From contig NZ_CP042968.1 of assembly GCF_001693515.2 (NCBI RefSeq), positions 1,612,001-1,676,000 on the forward strand: DNA of 64,000 nt, given 5' to 3'. Source of the stretch: Bradyrhizobium paxllaeri. Its GTDB lineage: Bacteria > Pseudomonadota > Alphaproteobacteria > Rhizobiales > Xanthobacteraceae. Shown piece after piece: positions 17,389 to 25,309 of the stretch. Position 1 is the first letter of the stretch. The number at the start of each line of letters is the position of its first letter. The notes under the pieces were generated by a model that saw only the letters and a program-made list of their open reading frames with translations, had not been told where the DNA came from and did not search any database. The translations under genes and the position numbers were made by a program.

Positions 17389-18933
17389 ATGACCATCAAA
17401 CCGGCAACCATCTACGTTGTCGACGACGACTCATCGTTTCGGGTTGCTATTGCCCGGCTGCTCCGAACTGCCGGTTACCGGGTCATGGTCTATGAATCCG
17501 GCCGACAGCTTCTCGCAAATCCGCCGCGCACGGAAACAGGCTGTGTACTGCTGGACATGCGCATGCCCGACCTCGATGGGCTCGACGTGCAGGAGCGATT
17601 GAACGAAATCGGCTCTGGTTTGCCTATCTTGTTTTTGACGGGGCACGGGAGCGTTGAGACCAGCGTGCAAGCGATCAAGGCTGGCGCTGAAGACGTTCTA
17701 ACAAAGCCGATCCTAAAATCCACGTTGCTCGAAGCCATTGAGCGGGCCCTCGCCCGATGCCGCGGTCGCACCGAGCAGCGATCGAAATCGACAAGCCAAA
17801 TCCGGACCGCGCCGGCAACTCGCTCTTCTGCCGAGCCGGCGGGCGGACTGGACGCGCGATTCGCCGAAGTCATGGATGCCGCCCCGGTGATGATCTGGGT
17901 GTCCGGACCGGACAAGCAATGCATCTGGTTCAACCGGCCATGGTTGACCTTTACTGGCCGCGACATGCAGCAGGAACTTGGTAATGGTTGGTCGGGGGGC
18001 GTTCATCAGGAGGATTTCGATCGCTGTCTGGAAACCTACGTCAGCCACTTTGACGCGCGGAAGGAATTCAGAATGGAATATCGGTTGCGTCGCCATGATC
18101 GCACCTATCGTTGGATCGATGATACTGGAATTCCGCGCTATGCGCGGGACGGTTCCTTTCTTGGATACATCGGCTCCTGTACCGATATCCATGAGTACAG
18201 GGAAACGCAGAGCGAACTCCGACGTCGTCTCCTCGAAATCAGTCGATTAACTCGGCGTGCCGACGCTGCGGCGATAGCCTCGTTGTTTGCACACGAATTG
18301 AATCAGCCCTTGGCGGCTATCCTGAGCAATATCGAATCCGCAGAGCTGGACGTTGAAGGGTCTTCTGCGCCCGTTGGCGTGAAGGAAATCCTTTCCGACA
18401 TTCGTCGCGACAGCCTGCGCGCGTCACAAATCATCCGCCATATGCAGAACCTGTTGCGAAGCGGTGAGCCGGAGATACAAAAGATCGACTTGAATGACGT
18501 CGTGGGTCTTGTTCATGAAATCTTGAAGCCACATGCTGCCGAAGTAGGTGTCGAAATGAAAACGCACCCTTCGCAAAGCATGCTGGCGGTGCGTGCCGAT
18601 CCGACTTGGCTGCAGCAGGTTGTGTTGAATTTGGCGTTGAACGCGATGGACGCAACGATGAAAGATCGTCCGGGCCAACGGCGGGTCGTGATGGAAACTC
18701 GGCAGGTCGATCAGTCCAAAGCGGGATTTTCCGTCTCTGATACGGGAACAGGCATTCCAGCTCACCAGCTTTCCAGCATCTTCGAACCGTTCGCGTCGAA
18801 GCGAGGGGGTTCGGGGCTTGGGCTGTCCACGTCGCGCGGGATCGTTGAGGCTTTTGGCGGAAGGATCTGGGCAACGAACAAAGCGGGCGGCGGTGCCGTT
18901 TTTCAGTTCACGTTGCCATTGCTCGGTGCATAG
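17389..18933 (+). CDS. Hybrid receiver-PAS-histidine kinase (FixJ/FixL-like modules)
   Basis: 514 residues. The N-terminal receiver (about 5-122) has the acidic cluster 'VVDDDS', phospho-acceptor Asp56 in 'LLDMRMPD', 'LTGHGS' and Lys107 in 'TKP'. A PAS/PAC domain follows (about 158-265, 'NRPWLTFTGR' and 'GYIGSCTDIHEY'). The kinase core has His302 in 'FAHELNQPLAAILSN' (FixL-type H box), an N box at Asn418 ('NLALNAMDAT'), 'DTGTGIP' and 'GGSGLGLS'. No membrane helix is seen, so it is cytoplasmic. A separate DNA-binding partner is not adjacent. The ATG at 17389 is preferred over a TTG 39 bases upstream. A FixK box precedes it, suggesting induction under oxygen limitation. Confidence 0.9.
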   Translation: MTIKPATIYVVDDDSSFRVAIARLLRTAGYRVMVYESGRQLLANPPRTETGCVLLDMRMPDLDGLDVQERLNEIGSGLPILFLTGHGSVETSVQAIKAGAEDVLTKPILKSTLLEAIERALARCRGRTEQRSKSTSQIRTAPATRSSAEPAGGLDARFAEVMDAAPVMIWVSGPDKQCIWFNRPWLTFTGRDMQQELGNGWSGGVHQEDFDRCLETYVSHFDARKEFRMEYRLRRHDRTYRWIDDTGIPRYARDGSFLGYIGSCTDIHEYRETQSELRRRLLEISRLTRRADAAAIASLFAHELNQPLAAILSNIESAELDVEGSSAPVGVKEILSDIRRDSLRASQIIRHMQNLLRSGEPEIQKIDLNDVVGLVHEILKPHAAEVGVEMKTHPSQSMLAVRADPTWLQQVVLNLALNAMDATMKDRPGQRRVVMETRQVDQSKAGFSVSDTGTGIPAHQLSSIFEPFASKRGGSGLGLSTSRGIVEAFGGRIWATNKAGGGAVFQFTLPLLGA

Positions 18934-18975
18934 TTCGTCCAACGTTGCACCGTATGAGTCCGCCTCTGTGAAGGG

Positions 18976-19033
18976 TTTCGGATGCCGGCCGCTTGAGGGA
19001 CGGCGCCGCGTGCTCGGCGGCCGGCGTCCGAAA
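18976..19033. repeat. Long hairpin at the candidate oriIS end
   Basis: Arms TTTCGGATGCCGGCCGC (18976-18992) and GCGGCCGGCGTCCGAAA (19017-19033) pair with one mismatch around a 24-base loop. IS91-family replication origins contain such a hairpin shortly inside the end. It could alternatively terminate transcription of the upstream kinase gene, though no T-run follows. Confidence 0.6.
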
Positions 19034-19307
19034 GCCTCCAAGGGAGGAAACCGCGCTTAAGGGAACGTACGGCGGTGCGGCAGGCGCTATGGGAATTTGA
19101 GTGCCGCGGGCGCGCTGGCTGATTGGGATCGAGCCGAAGCAACGCGTTGTGCGACGGTGAAGCGGCTGACGAACGAGCGGCGGATGACGCTGAACTGCAT
19201 AAGCTGTCCGACGATTTGCGACGGTGGGCAGAGAGCTGGGCGCGCTCTGCCGTGGCTGGCGGAGGGGCAGCGGGCGCGACGCGCAGATTTGCGGGATTGT
19301 AACGCGG

Positions 19308-20507
19308 TCATGAGGTGTCGATCCTGATGACGGTCGCTGGAGCTGTCGGCCGATGCCGTGGCGTTGCGCCGCGTTCGAAGACCTCAATGATGATCATACG
19401 ACCGCCGCAGCATGGACAGCTCGGCTTTTTGGGATCGACGGCGGCAGCGGTAGGCTGGTCGTCAGGTTTTGCAACGGCGAGCAGTTCACGGGCGCGGGCG
19501 ATGTTGTCGGCACAAGCGCCTTTGGCGAACAGGCCGTAGTGGCGGATGCGGTGCAAGCCTTTGGGCAGGACGTGGATGAGGAAGCGACGGATGAACTCGT
19601 CGGTGGTGAGCGTCATGTGCTTGTATCGATCGCGGCCCTCGCTGCGGTAGTCCTTCCACTTGAAGGTGACGCCGCGATCGTCGAAGGCAATCAAGCGGCT
19701 GTTGGCGATGGCAACGCGGTGGGTGTAGCGCGACAGATAGGCCAGCACCGCCTCGGGTCCGCCGAACGGGCGCTTGGCGTAGACGATCCACTCGGCCTTG
19801 CGCAGCGGGGCGAGATAGGCCGCGAAGGATCGCGCATCGGCCAGATGGATGTTCTCGCCGAAGAAGCTGAGGCGGCCGGTCTGGTGGGCGGCGATGAGCT
19901 TCTCCAGGAACAATCGGCGGAACAGGCGGGAGAGCACGCGCACCGGGAGGAAGAAGCCCGGCCGGCAGGACACCCAGCGCTGGCCGTCGGGCGAGATGCC
20001 GCCACCCGGGACGATCATGTGCACATGCGGGTGATGGGTGAGCGCCGAGCCCCAGGTATGCAGCACGGAGGTGATGCCGATCTTGGCGCCCAGATGCTTC
20101 GGATCAGCGGCGATCGTCAGCATGGTCTCGGCCGAGACCTTGAACAGCAGGTCGTAGATCACGGCCTTGTTCTGGTAGGCGATGTCGGCGATGGCCGCCG
20201 GCAGCGTGAACACCACGTGATAGTACGGCACCGGCAACAGCTCGGTCTCGCGGTCGGCAAGCCAGTCTTTCGCGGCGGCGCCTTGGCACTTCGGGCAATG
20301 CCGGTTGCGGCAGGAGTTGTAGGCGATCGTCGTATAGGCGCAGTCCGCGCAGCGCGCGACATGGCCGCCCAGCGCCGCCGTGCGACAGCGCTCGATCGCC
20401 GACATCACCTTCAACTGATCGAGGCTGACATGGCCGGCATGGGCTTGACGCCATGCCGGGCCATGGTTGCGGAAGATATCCGCAACCTCCAAGGCCGGGC
20501 GCGACAC
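19308..20507 (-). CDS. tnpA: IS91-family HUH (Y2) transposase
   Basis: About 399 residues, rolling-circle transposase. The N-terminal zinc-binding region reads 'CADCAYTTIAYNSCRNRHC' followed by 'PKC'. The HUH metal site is 'HHPHVHMIVPGGG', and the paired catalytic tyrosines are in 'AYLSRYTHRVAIANSR' (Tyr-Leu-Ser-Arg-Tyr). A C-terminal 'CPCCGG' knuckle follows. I place the start at a GTG (20507), 15 bases after the recombinase stop, because the protein should begin just before 'RPALEVADIFRNHGPAW'; an upstream in-frame extension overlaps the recombinase and is unlikely to be translated. The gene looks intact, so the element may still be active. Confidence 0.9.
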   Translation of the reverse strand: MSRPALEVADIFRNHGPAWRQAHAGHVSLDQLKVMSAIERCRTAALGGHVARCADCAYTTIAYNSCRNRHCPKCQGAAAKDWLADRETELLPVPYYHVVFTLPAAIADIAYQNKAVIYDLLFKVSAETMLTIAADPKHLGAKIGITSVLHTWGSALTHHPHVHMIVPGGGISPDGQRWVSCRPGFFLPVRVLSRLFRRLFLEKLIAAHQTGRLSFFGENIHLADARSFAAYLAPLRKAEWIVYAKRPFGGPEAVLAYLSRYTHRVAIANSRLIAFDDRGVTFKWKDYRSEGRDRYKHMTLTTDEFIRRFLIHVLPKGLHRIRHYGLFAKGACADNIARARELLAVAKPDDQPTAAAVDPKKPSCPCCGGRMIIIEVFERGATPRHRPTAPATVIRIDTS

Positions 20508-20521
20508 GAGCGGCCTGCGCG

Positions 20522-21397
20522 TCAGCTGGGCGGTCGGCTCTCCTTGAGCTTGAGCGCGATATGCTCCAGCGGGCTCATGACCTCGCTGATCGTCTTGGTG
20601 GCGACGCGGGTATAGAGCGCCGTGGTGTCGAGCTTGGCGTGACCGAGCAGCACCTGGATGACGCGGACATCGATGTTCTGCTCGAGCAGGTGGGTGGCGA
20701 AGCTGTGCCGCAAGGTGTGCAGCGAGACGCGCTTGCTGATCTCCGCCATCTGCGCGGCGGCATGACAGGCACGATTGAGCTGGCGCGTGGTCATCGGCTG
20801 CGCCGGATCGCGGCCCGGGAACAGCCAGCCCTGTGGGCGCGCCGCCTTCCACCAGGTCCGCAGCAGGTCGAGCAAGCTCGGCGACAGCATGACATTACGG
20901 TCCTTGCCGCCTTTGCCCTGCTCGACGCGGATGATCATGCGCTTGCTGTCGATGTCGGAGACCTTGAGCGAGACCACCTCGGTGGCGCGCAGACCGGCGC
21001 CGTAGGCCACGCTCAGTGCCGCCTTGCATTTGAGCCCCGGTGCAGCATCGAGTAGCCGCGCCACCTCCTCGACGCTAAGCACCACAGGGAGCTTGCGCGG
21101 CTCGTGAATGATATGGGTATGTTCGACGATCTCGTGCCGCTTCAGCGTGACCCGGAACAAGAACCGCAAGGTCGAGACGGTCTGGTTGATCGTCGGCACG
21201 CCAACACCGCTCGCCGTCAGGTGAAGTTGGTAGCGGCGGACATCCTCGAAGCTCGCCGTATCGGGTGATCGCCCGAGAAACGCAGCGAAGTTCTTGATTC
21301 TTTGCACGTAGTCATGTTGGGTCTTCGGCGCGAACTTGCGGATCGTCATGTCTTCGATCATGCGCCGGCGCAACGGGCTCACTGCCTCGTCGGTCAT
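20522..21397 (-). CDS. Tyrosine recombinase/integrase of the IS91-like element
   Basis: 291 residues. The N-terminal SAM-like DNA-binding domain (about 10-95, 'KTQHDYVQRIKNFAAFLGRS') precedes the catalytic domain with Arg in 'AYGAGLRATEVVSLKVSDID', 'HTLRHSFATHLLE' (His-x-x-Arg), 'LLGHAKLDTTALYTRV' (His and nucleophile Tyr). All catalytic residues are present. Accessory integrases of this type sit immediately upstream of the transposase in a subset of IS91 elements; their contribution to transposition is not established. The gene starts at an ATG and ends 15 bases before the transposase. Confidence 0.9.
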   Translation of the reverse strand: MTDEAVSPLRRRMIEDMTIRKFAPKTQHDYVQRIKNFAAFLGRSPDTASFEDVRRYQLHLTASGVGVPTINQTVSTLRFLFRVTLKRHEIVEHTHIIHEPRKLPVVLSVEEVARLLDAAPGLKCKAALSVAYGAGLRATEVVSLKVSDIDSKRMIIRVEQGKGGKDRNVMLSPSLLDLLRTWWKAARPQGWLFPGRDPAQPMTTRQLNRACHAAAQMAEISKRVSLHTLRHSFATHLLEQNIDVRVIQVLLGHAKLDTTALYTRVATKTISEVMSPLEHIALKLKESRPPS

Positions 21398-22042
21398 GGG
21401 GATGCTCCTGTCTTGAGTGAGGTTGTCGAACCCCTCGATCTCAAGGCAGGACGCCCCGTTGCGCTATCCTCTTGGCTCCGTCGCCAGCCGCGGCGCCCTA
21501 CCGCGCGAGCGGTTTAGTCCTATGGCCCTGAGAGGACATCACAGCCGTGGCGCCAAACGTCCGTTATTGGAGGTAGAGCCGAATAGGCTTGCGCTCGGTG
21601 ATGTCGCTTAATGACCGACAGCGTTGAAAAAGTCCTCTCGCTGCGACGTGAGGGACCATATCAATTACCGTATTGGCTATCGCTGTCGTCCGTATCGAGT
21701 CTACAGAGCCTTGCAGCGGCTGAAATCGCCAAGGCGCTACATTGGCGAGATTTTGGGGCCCGGCGACTTTCGAGTTTTCAACGCAATCGATCCCCAGCGG
21801 TATCGCCTAGACGGTTCCTCTTCGCCAGGCTCCGTTGTCATGTTGCTGACGCAATCTCTGTCTTAGTCGGTGAGAACTAAGAACGCTGTGCGAGGACCAT
21901 CGTCGGTTCCCACAACGGTTCCCGTCGCCCGGGTTGGCGCGAATCCGCAAAGAATTGGCATGAATTCGTGAACGCTTCCGCGTTCGCGTGACCATGTTTT
22001 GCGGCATCTGGAACCGGCCGATCGTAGAAAATCAAAGGAGCT
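21398..22042. other. Region between the IS91-like element and the RlpA-like gene
   Basis: 645 bases with no supported gene. It should include the unresolved terIS end of the element. Two overlapping frames on the plus strand (21611-21880 and 21624-21866) have no family resemblance. The composition is less GC-rich toward 21650-21850 than in neighbouring genes, which fits acquired or decaying DNA. Confidence 0.4.
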
Positions 22043-22537
22043 ATGATGCTGTTCCGCTCGAGCGCCGCAATTTGCGGCGCGCTGGTTGCGCTTGTCATTT
22101 CTGTTTCCGCTGCTCGGAGTGAAATCGTTGCAGTTCATTCAATCGCTGTCGTTATGGCCGCTTCGGGAGATGCGATCGTTGGTGCAGCATCCACATACAA
22201 TCCGTTCAAGCCCGGATGGCGAGAGGGCGGCCCGAACACAGCCTCGGGCGAGCGCTATGATCCCTCTGTCTGGGCGGCTGCCATCAAGACAAGCTTGCGT
22301 CAGAAATTTGGTGGGGTCCTATATGGCGCGAGAGCGAAGTATGCCCTCGTTGAGGCTGTAGGCAAGAAGGTCATCGTCAAGATAAATGACGTGGGGCCAC
22401 TAACGCCTGGACGCATCATTGACCTCAATGAGCGGACGATGCGCTATTTCGATCCAAGCCTGCAGCGCGGAGTAATTAATGGCGTAAAGGTAATGCCGCT
22501 CCTGGGGGACTATTGGATCCCGGGACCGGTTGGCTAA
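22043..22537 (+). CDS. RlpA-like double-psi beta-barrel secreted protein
   Basis: 164 residues with a signal peptide ending near 'VSAARS'. The mature part matches the RlpA/DPBB fold: 'ASTYNPFKPGWREGG' and 'NTASGERYDPSVWAAA' precede 'KVIVKINDVGPLTPGRIIDLNERTMRYF', the conserved 'VxINDxGPxxxGRxIDLS' block. RlpA proteins act on peptidoglycan lacking stem peptides or bind it. The Asp in 'INDVGP' is present. An AAAGGAG ribosome site lies before the ATG pair at 22043. It stands next to the mobile element and may be part of an acquired segment. Confidence 0.8.
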   Translation: MMLFRSSAAICGALVALVISVSAARSEIVAVHSIAVVMAASGDAIVGAASTYNPFKPGWREGGPNTASGERYDPSVWAAAIKTSLRQKFGGVLYGARAKYALVEAVGKKVIVKINDVGPLTPGRIIDLNERTMRYFDPSLQRGVINGVKVMPLLGDYWIPGPVG

Positions 22538-22677
22538 ACATCGCACGCGAAAAAGGTAGAGCAGGCATTCGCGGATAGTGAAGCGGTCTTGATGGCTCGT
22601 CGCCGATGGTCTGTGAGGCGATGCCATCTCTGGCGGCAAGGCGCCGGCCGGCCGCAATTTGCGTTGCCACGTTCGGA

Positions 22678-22791
22678 TGGACCGTGGTCGACGACCAGTT
22701 GCACGTCCGCAGGCTGCAGGAGCTACGGGTCGTCGACGCCTCGATCATGTCGCGCATGATCTCCGCCAATCTCAACGCCTCGACGCTGATG
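22678..22791 (+). pseudogene. Relic of a GMC oxidoreductase C terminus
   Basis: Thirty-eight codons read 'WTVVDDQLHVRRLQEL' then 'RVVDASIMSRMISANLNAS', aligning without gaps to the C-terminal FAD-binding end of the GMC protein encoded at 15227-16870 ('WAVVDDELRVHGLQGL' and following). The DNA is clearly similar but diverged, with mostly third-position changes. Nothing upstream belongs to the family, so this is a truncated remnant of a second gene, ending 25 bases before the stop of the universal stress gene on the other strand. Confidence 0.75.
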
Positions 22792-22816
22792 TTTGACCAT
22801 CGAGCGGTCTGCACAT

Positions 22817-23200
22817 TCACCGACAAACCAGTACGGGAATTTTCGCGTAGGTCAGCACCTTGTTTGTCACACTGCCGATTACAAGCGTCGAAAGTCCGCT
22901 GCGCCCATGCCATGACATAACAATGAGATTGCAGCCTTTGTCCTCGGCTGCTGCGACGATGGCTTGATAGGGTGGCACGTTCTCTACTTGAATTGTCTCG
23001 CAGGAAACACCGGCCTCCTTGGCCGCATTTTTCGCGCGATCCAACACGCTCGCAAAGTCGCCTGTGACTGCAAGAAGCGGTTCCACGACGTAGATTACAG
23101 ATACCCTGGCTCCAACGGATTTCGCCAACGCCAACCCGTGCGTCACGCCACGCTCCGCTAGTTCCGACCCATCTGTCGGAATGAGAATATGCTGATACAT
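22817..23200 (-). CDS. Universal stress protein (UspA family)
   Basis: 127-residue single-domain Usp. The N terminus 'MYQHILIPTDGSELAERGV' and the ATP-binding C-terminal block 'GRSGLSTLVIGSVTNKVL' (G-x2-G-x-type loop plus Ser/Thr) are diagnostic. It is expected to be a cytoplasmic dimer. In Bradyrhizobium such genes are often induced under low oxygen, but I see no FixK box in its upstream region. The ATG at 23200 follows a GGGAGGTGAAGC ribosome site. Confidence 0.9.
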   Translation of the reverse strand: MYQHILIPTDGSELAERGVTHGLALAKSVGARVSVIYVVEPLLAVTGDFASVLDRAKNAAKEAGVSCETIQVENVPPYQAIVAAAEDKGCNLIVMSWHGRSGLSTLVIGSVTNKVLTYAKIPVLVCR

Positions 23201-23444
23201 GCTTCACCTCCCGATTGTCTGGACGTATCGCTGCCTCCGAAGGTAAGCTGGGCCCGCGCTTCCGATAAATCAATCTATCGGCCCGTCGTGCTGCGACGCA
23301 CGTCCGCAATTGGCCCGAGCAGGATTTCAGGTGAGGTCCGCTATTGCGCCGCTATCAGGGGCACGGCGGATTTCATTCGCACCTGACTGCGGCGCAGGTT
23401 TATGGGGGCGCGACCGGCGAGACCGGCGCCCGATCCAGGCGCCA

Positions 23445-23544
23445 GAGCATGATCCGGAAAAGTGGGCACCGGTTTTCCGAAAAGATCATGCTCAAACAAA
23501 AAGATAAAGCGGATGACGATTCGACGAAACGTCATCACGCTTTA
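23445..23544. repeat. RIME-like Rhizobiales palindromic repeat
   Basis: Two consecutive hairpins. The first pairs GAGCATGATC (23445-23454) with GATCATGCTC (23484-23493) around GGAAAA...TTTTCC. The second pairs TAAAGC (23505-23510) with GCTTTA (23539-23544) around GATGACG...CGTCATC. This layout is that of the mosaic intergenic repeats common in Rhizobiales. Its end coincides with the stop codon of vanB. The rest of the gap 23201-23541 shows no gene. Confidence 0.7.
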
Positions 23545-24522
23545 GACAGTCTCAGCCCGGTACAGCGTATCGATCGTCACCACCCCGATCGCGCGCGACA
23601 CGCACGGGCAGATCTTGCGGTTCTCGCGCTTCTGCTGATCGCTGAAGAACACGTCGCGGTGATCGATCTCGCCCTCGACGGTGAGGACATCGACGGCGCA
23701 GACGCCGCATTCGCCGCGCTGGCAGTCCGATATCACTTCGAAGCCGGCGCCGTTCAGCGCGTCGAGCATCGAGCTGTTCTGGGGCACCACCAATTCGGTA
23801 TCCGTATCCTTCAGCCGTACGCGAAATTCCGCCGTCGGCATCAGGCCGCTGGAGCCGAAGGTCTCAAAGCGCAGATCGGCAGGCGCTCTCCCTGCGTCAT
23901 TCCAGGCGCGGCGCGCGGCTTCGAGCATTCGCATCGGCCCGCAAATGACGGCGATGGTGTCGCGCGGCAGCGCGTGGAACGTGGCGTCGAGATTGAGCCG
24001 CGCGCCTTGCTCGGAGGCGTGCATGGTCAGCCGGTCGCCGAGCAGCGCTGTCAGCTCATCGAGGAACGCGGCATCGCTGCGCGACTTCACGGCATAATGC
24101 AGCGGCGCGTCGATATTCCCTCGGCGCAACGCGGCCGCGATTCCCGTGATCGGCGTGATGCCGATCCCGCCGGCGATCAGGCAATAGTTCTTCCTGGTCC
24201 AGTCGATTTCGAGCAGCGATGTCGGGTTCGAGGTCTCGATCCGCGCGCCGACTTTCAAATTCCACATGCTGCGCGAGCCGCCGCGGCTGTCCGGGGCCAG
24301 CCGCACCGCGATCCGGTAGGTGCCGGCATCGCTATTCTCGACCAGCGAGTAGGAGCGCCGCGCCGGCTGTCCGTCGATCAGCACGGTGACACCGATATGG
24401 CTGCCGGCCGGGTAGGGCACGATGTGGCCGCTCTCGGGACGCAGGCGGAATTCGCGGATCGTCGGCGTCACGTCGCTGACCGCGTCGACCGTGCACCAGC
24501 TCCATTGTTCGGCAAAACGCAT
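23542..24522 (-). CDS. vanB: Vanillate O-demethylase oxidoreductase-type reductase
   Basis: 326-residue reductase of the phthalate dioxygenase reductase class. The flavin-binding barrel shows 'RRSYSLVEN' (about 55-63), the NAD site 'LIAGGIGITPITGIA' (about 115-129) and 'CGPMRMLEA', and the C-terminal plant-type 2Fe-2S domain has Cys267, Cys272 and Cys275 in 'DCQRGECGVC' plus a cysteine in 'ICPCVSR'. It passes electrons from NAD(P)H to the oxygenase encoded by vanA. The ATG at 24522 lies 8 bases after the GntR stop, so the three genes form one operon. The substrate may be vanillate or a related methoxy-aromatic acid. Confidence 0.85.
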   Translation of the reverse strand: MRFAEQWSWCTVDAVSDVTPTIREFRLRPESGHIVPYPAGSHIGVTVLIDGQPARRSYSLVENSDAGTYRIAVRLAPDSRGGSRSMWNLKVGARIETSNPTSLLEIDWTRKNYCLIAGGIGITPITGIAAALRRGNIDAPLHYAVKSRSDAAFLDELTALLGDRLTMHASEQGARLNLDATFHALPRDTIAVICGPMRMLEAARRAWNDAGRAPADLRFETFGSSGLMPTAEFRVRLKDTDTELVVPQNSSMLDALNGAGFEVISDCQRGECGVCAVDVLTVEGEIDHRDVFFSDQQKRENRKICPCVSRAIGVVTIDTLYRAETV

Positions 24523-24530
24523 GGGCGTTC

Positions 24531-25283
24531 CTATTCGGCTGACGATTTGAGCAGAGCGAGCGCGGGCATCAGTTCGAGATGCGTGCGGTTGCGGACCGCG
24601 AGCCGCAGATTGCGCGCGGCAAGGCGGGAATGCTCGCGCATCACGGCCTCGGCCCGCGCGCCCTCGCGGTTCTCGATGGCGTCGACCACGATGCGGTGAT
24701 GATCCTGTGCGAGCAGCAGGATCTGATGCGCTTCCGGCAGCGCCGACTGGGCCATCACGAACGCGCTGGGCGAAGCGAACGGCAATGCGGAGACGCGATC
24801 GATCTCGCGGATCAGCGGCGCACTGGCGGACAGTTCGTTGAGGATGGCGTGGAAGCGCGCGTTCATGGTCACATAGGCGGAGAAGGCCTCGACCGAAATC
24901 GGGTCCTGCCGCACCAGCTGATCGAGATCCGCAAGGCACTCCTTGAGCGGCTCGAGGCTGCGCGCGCTGACCCCGCGCTCGGCGGCGAAGCGGGCGGCAA
25001 GGCCTTCCAGCGTGCCGCGCAGCTCGATCGAATCGAGAATGTCGCGCTCGGTGAAGGCCTTCACCATGAAGCCGCCGGAGGGGATCGCCTGCAGCAGGCC
25101 TTCATCCTCCAGCCGCACCAGCGCCAGCCGTACCGGCGTCCGCGATACACCTGTGATGTCGACCGCCTGCAATTCGCTGATGCGTTCGCCCGGCCGCAGC
25201 CGCCCGGACAGGATCATGTCGCGCAGCGCGAGTTGCGCCCGCACGGTCTGCGAGACGGAACGCTCGGTGTCGCGTTCGCTCAT
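24531..25283 (-). CDS. GntR-family (FCD) transcriptional regulator, VanR-like
   Basis: 250 residues. The winged helix (about 10-75, 'QLALRDMILSGRLRPGERIS', 'GVSRTPVRLALVRLEDEGLL') is followed by an all-helical FCD ligand domain (about 85-225) with its metal-binding Asp and His residues, for instance 'MNARFHAILNEL' and 'HHRIVVDAIENRE'. Start: ATG at 25283, 26 bases after the vanA stop. It lies between vanA and vanB on the same strand, so it controls its own operon. VanR proteins of this class repress vanAB and release DNA on binding vanillate. The likely operators are the GTATAC palindromes upstream of vanA. Confidence 0.87.
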   Translation of the reverse strand: MSERDTERSVSQTVRAQLALRDMILSGRLRPGERISELQAVDITGVSRTPVRLALVRLEDEGLLQAIPSGGFMVKAFTERDILDSIELRGTLEGLAARFAAERGVSARSLEPLKECLADLDQLVRQDPISVEAFSAYVTMNARFHAILNELSASAPLIREIDRVSALPFASPSAFVMAQSALPEAHQILLLAQDHHRIVVDAIENREGARAEAVMREHSRLAARNLRLAVRNRTHLELMPALALLKSSAE

Positions 25284-25309
25284 GTCTGTTGCTCCGCTTC
25301 GCTCACGGC

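Larger units (their letters stand above)
18937..21480 (-). mobile_element. IS91-like element with HUH transposase and tyrosine recombinase
   Basis: The element carries two genes in the order recombinase then transposase on the minus strand, as in IS91 relatives that have an accessory integrase. The transposase-distal (oriIS) end contains a near-perfect hairpin (18976-19033). The tetranucleotide GTTC (18933-18936; GAAC on the minus strand), the IS91 target, overlaps the kinase gene's stop codon, so the left boundary near 18937 is plausible. The right (terIS) end is not resolved and is placed approximately after an inverted pair CTTGAG/CTCAAG near 21413-21443. Confidence 0.6.

Noticed and set aside
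19087..19311. A 74-codon minus-strand frame starting with an ATGA overlap at the transposase stop
   Set aside because: The overlap looks like translational coupling, but the sequence is Arg/Ser/Pro-rich with no family and lies in the 3' region of the IS91-like element, where untranslated DNA is expected.
20508..20852. N-terminal extension of the transposase frame
   Set aside because: It overlaps the tyrosine recombinase in another frame and has no similarity to IS91 transposases; the real protein begins near 20507.
23344..24699. Long plus-strand frame opposite vanB and the GntR gene
   Set aside because: It is an antisense shadow: high-GC third positions of the minus-strand genes keep the frame open, and no motif is present.
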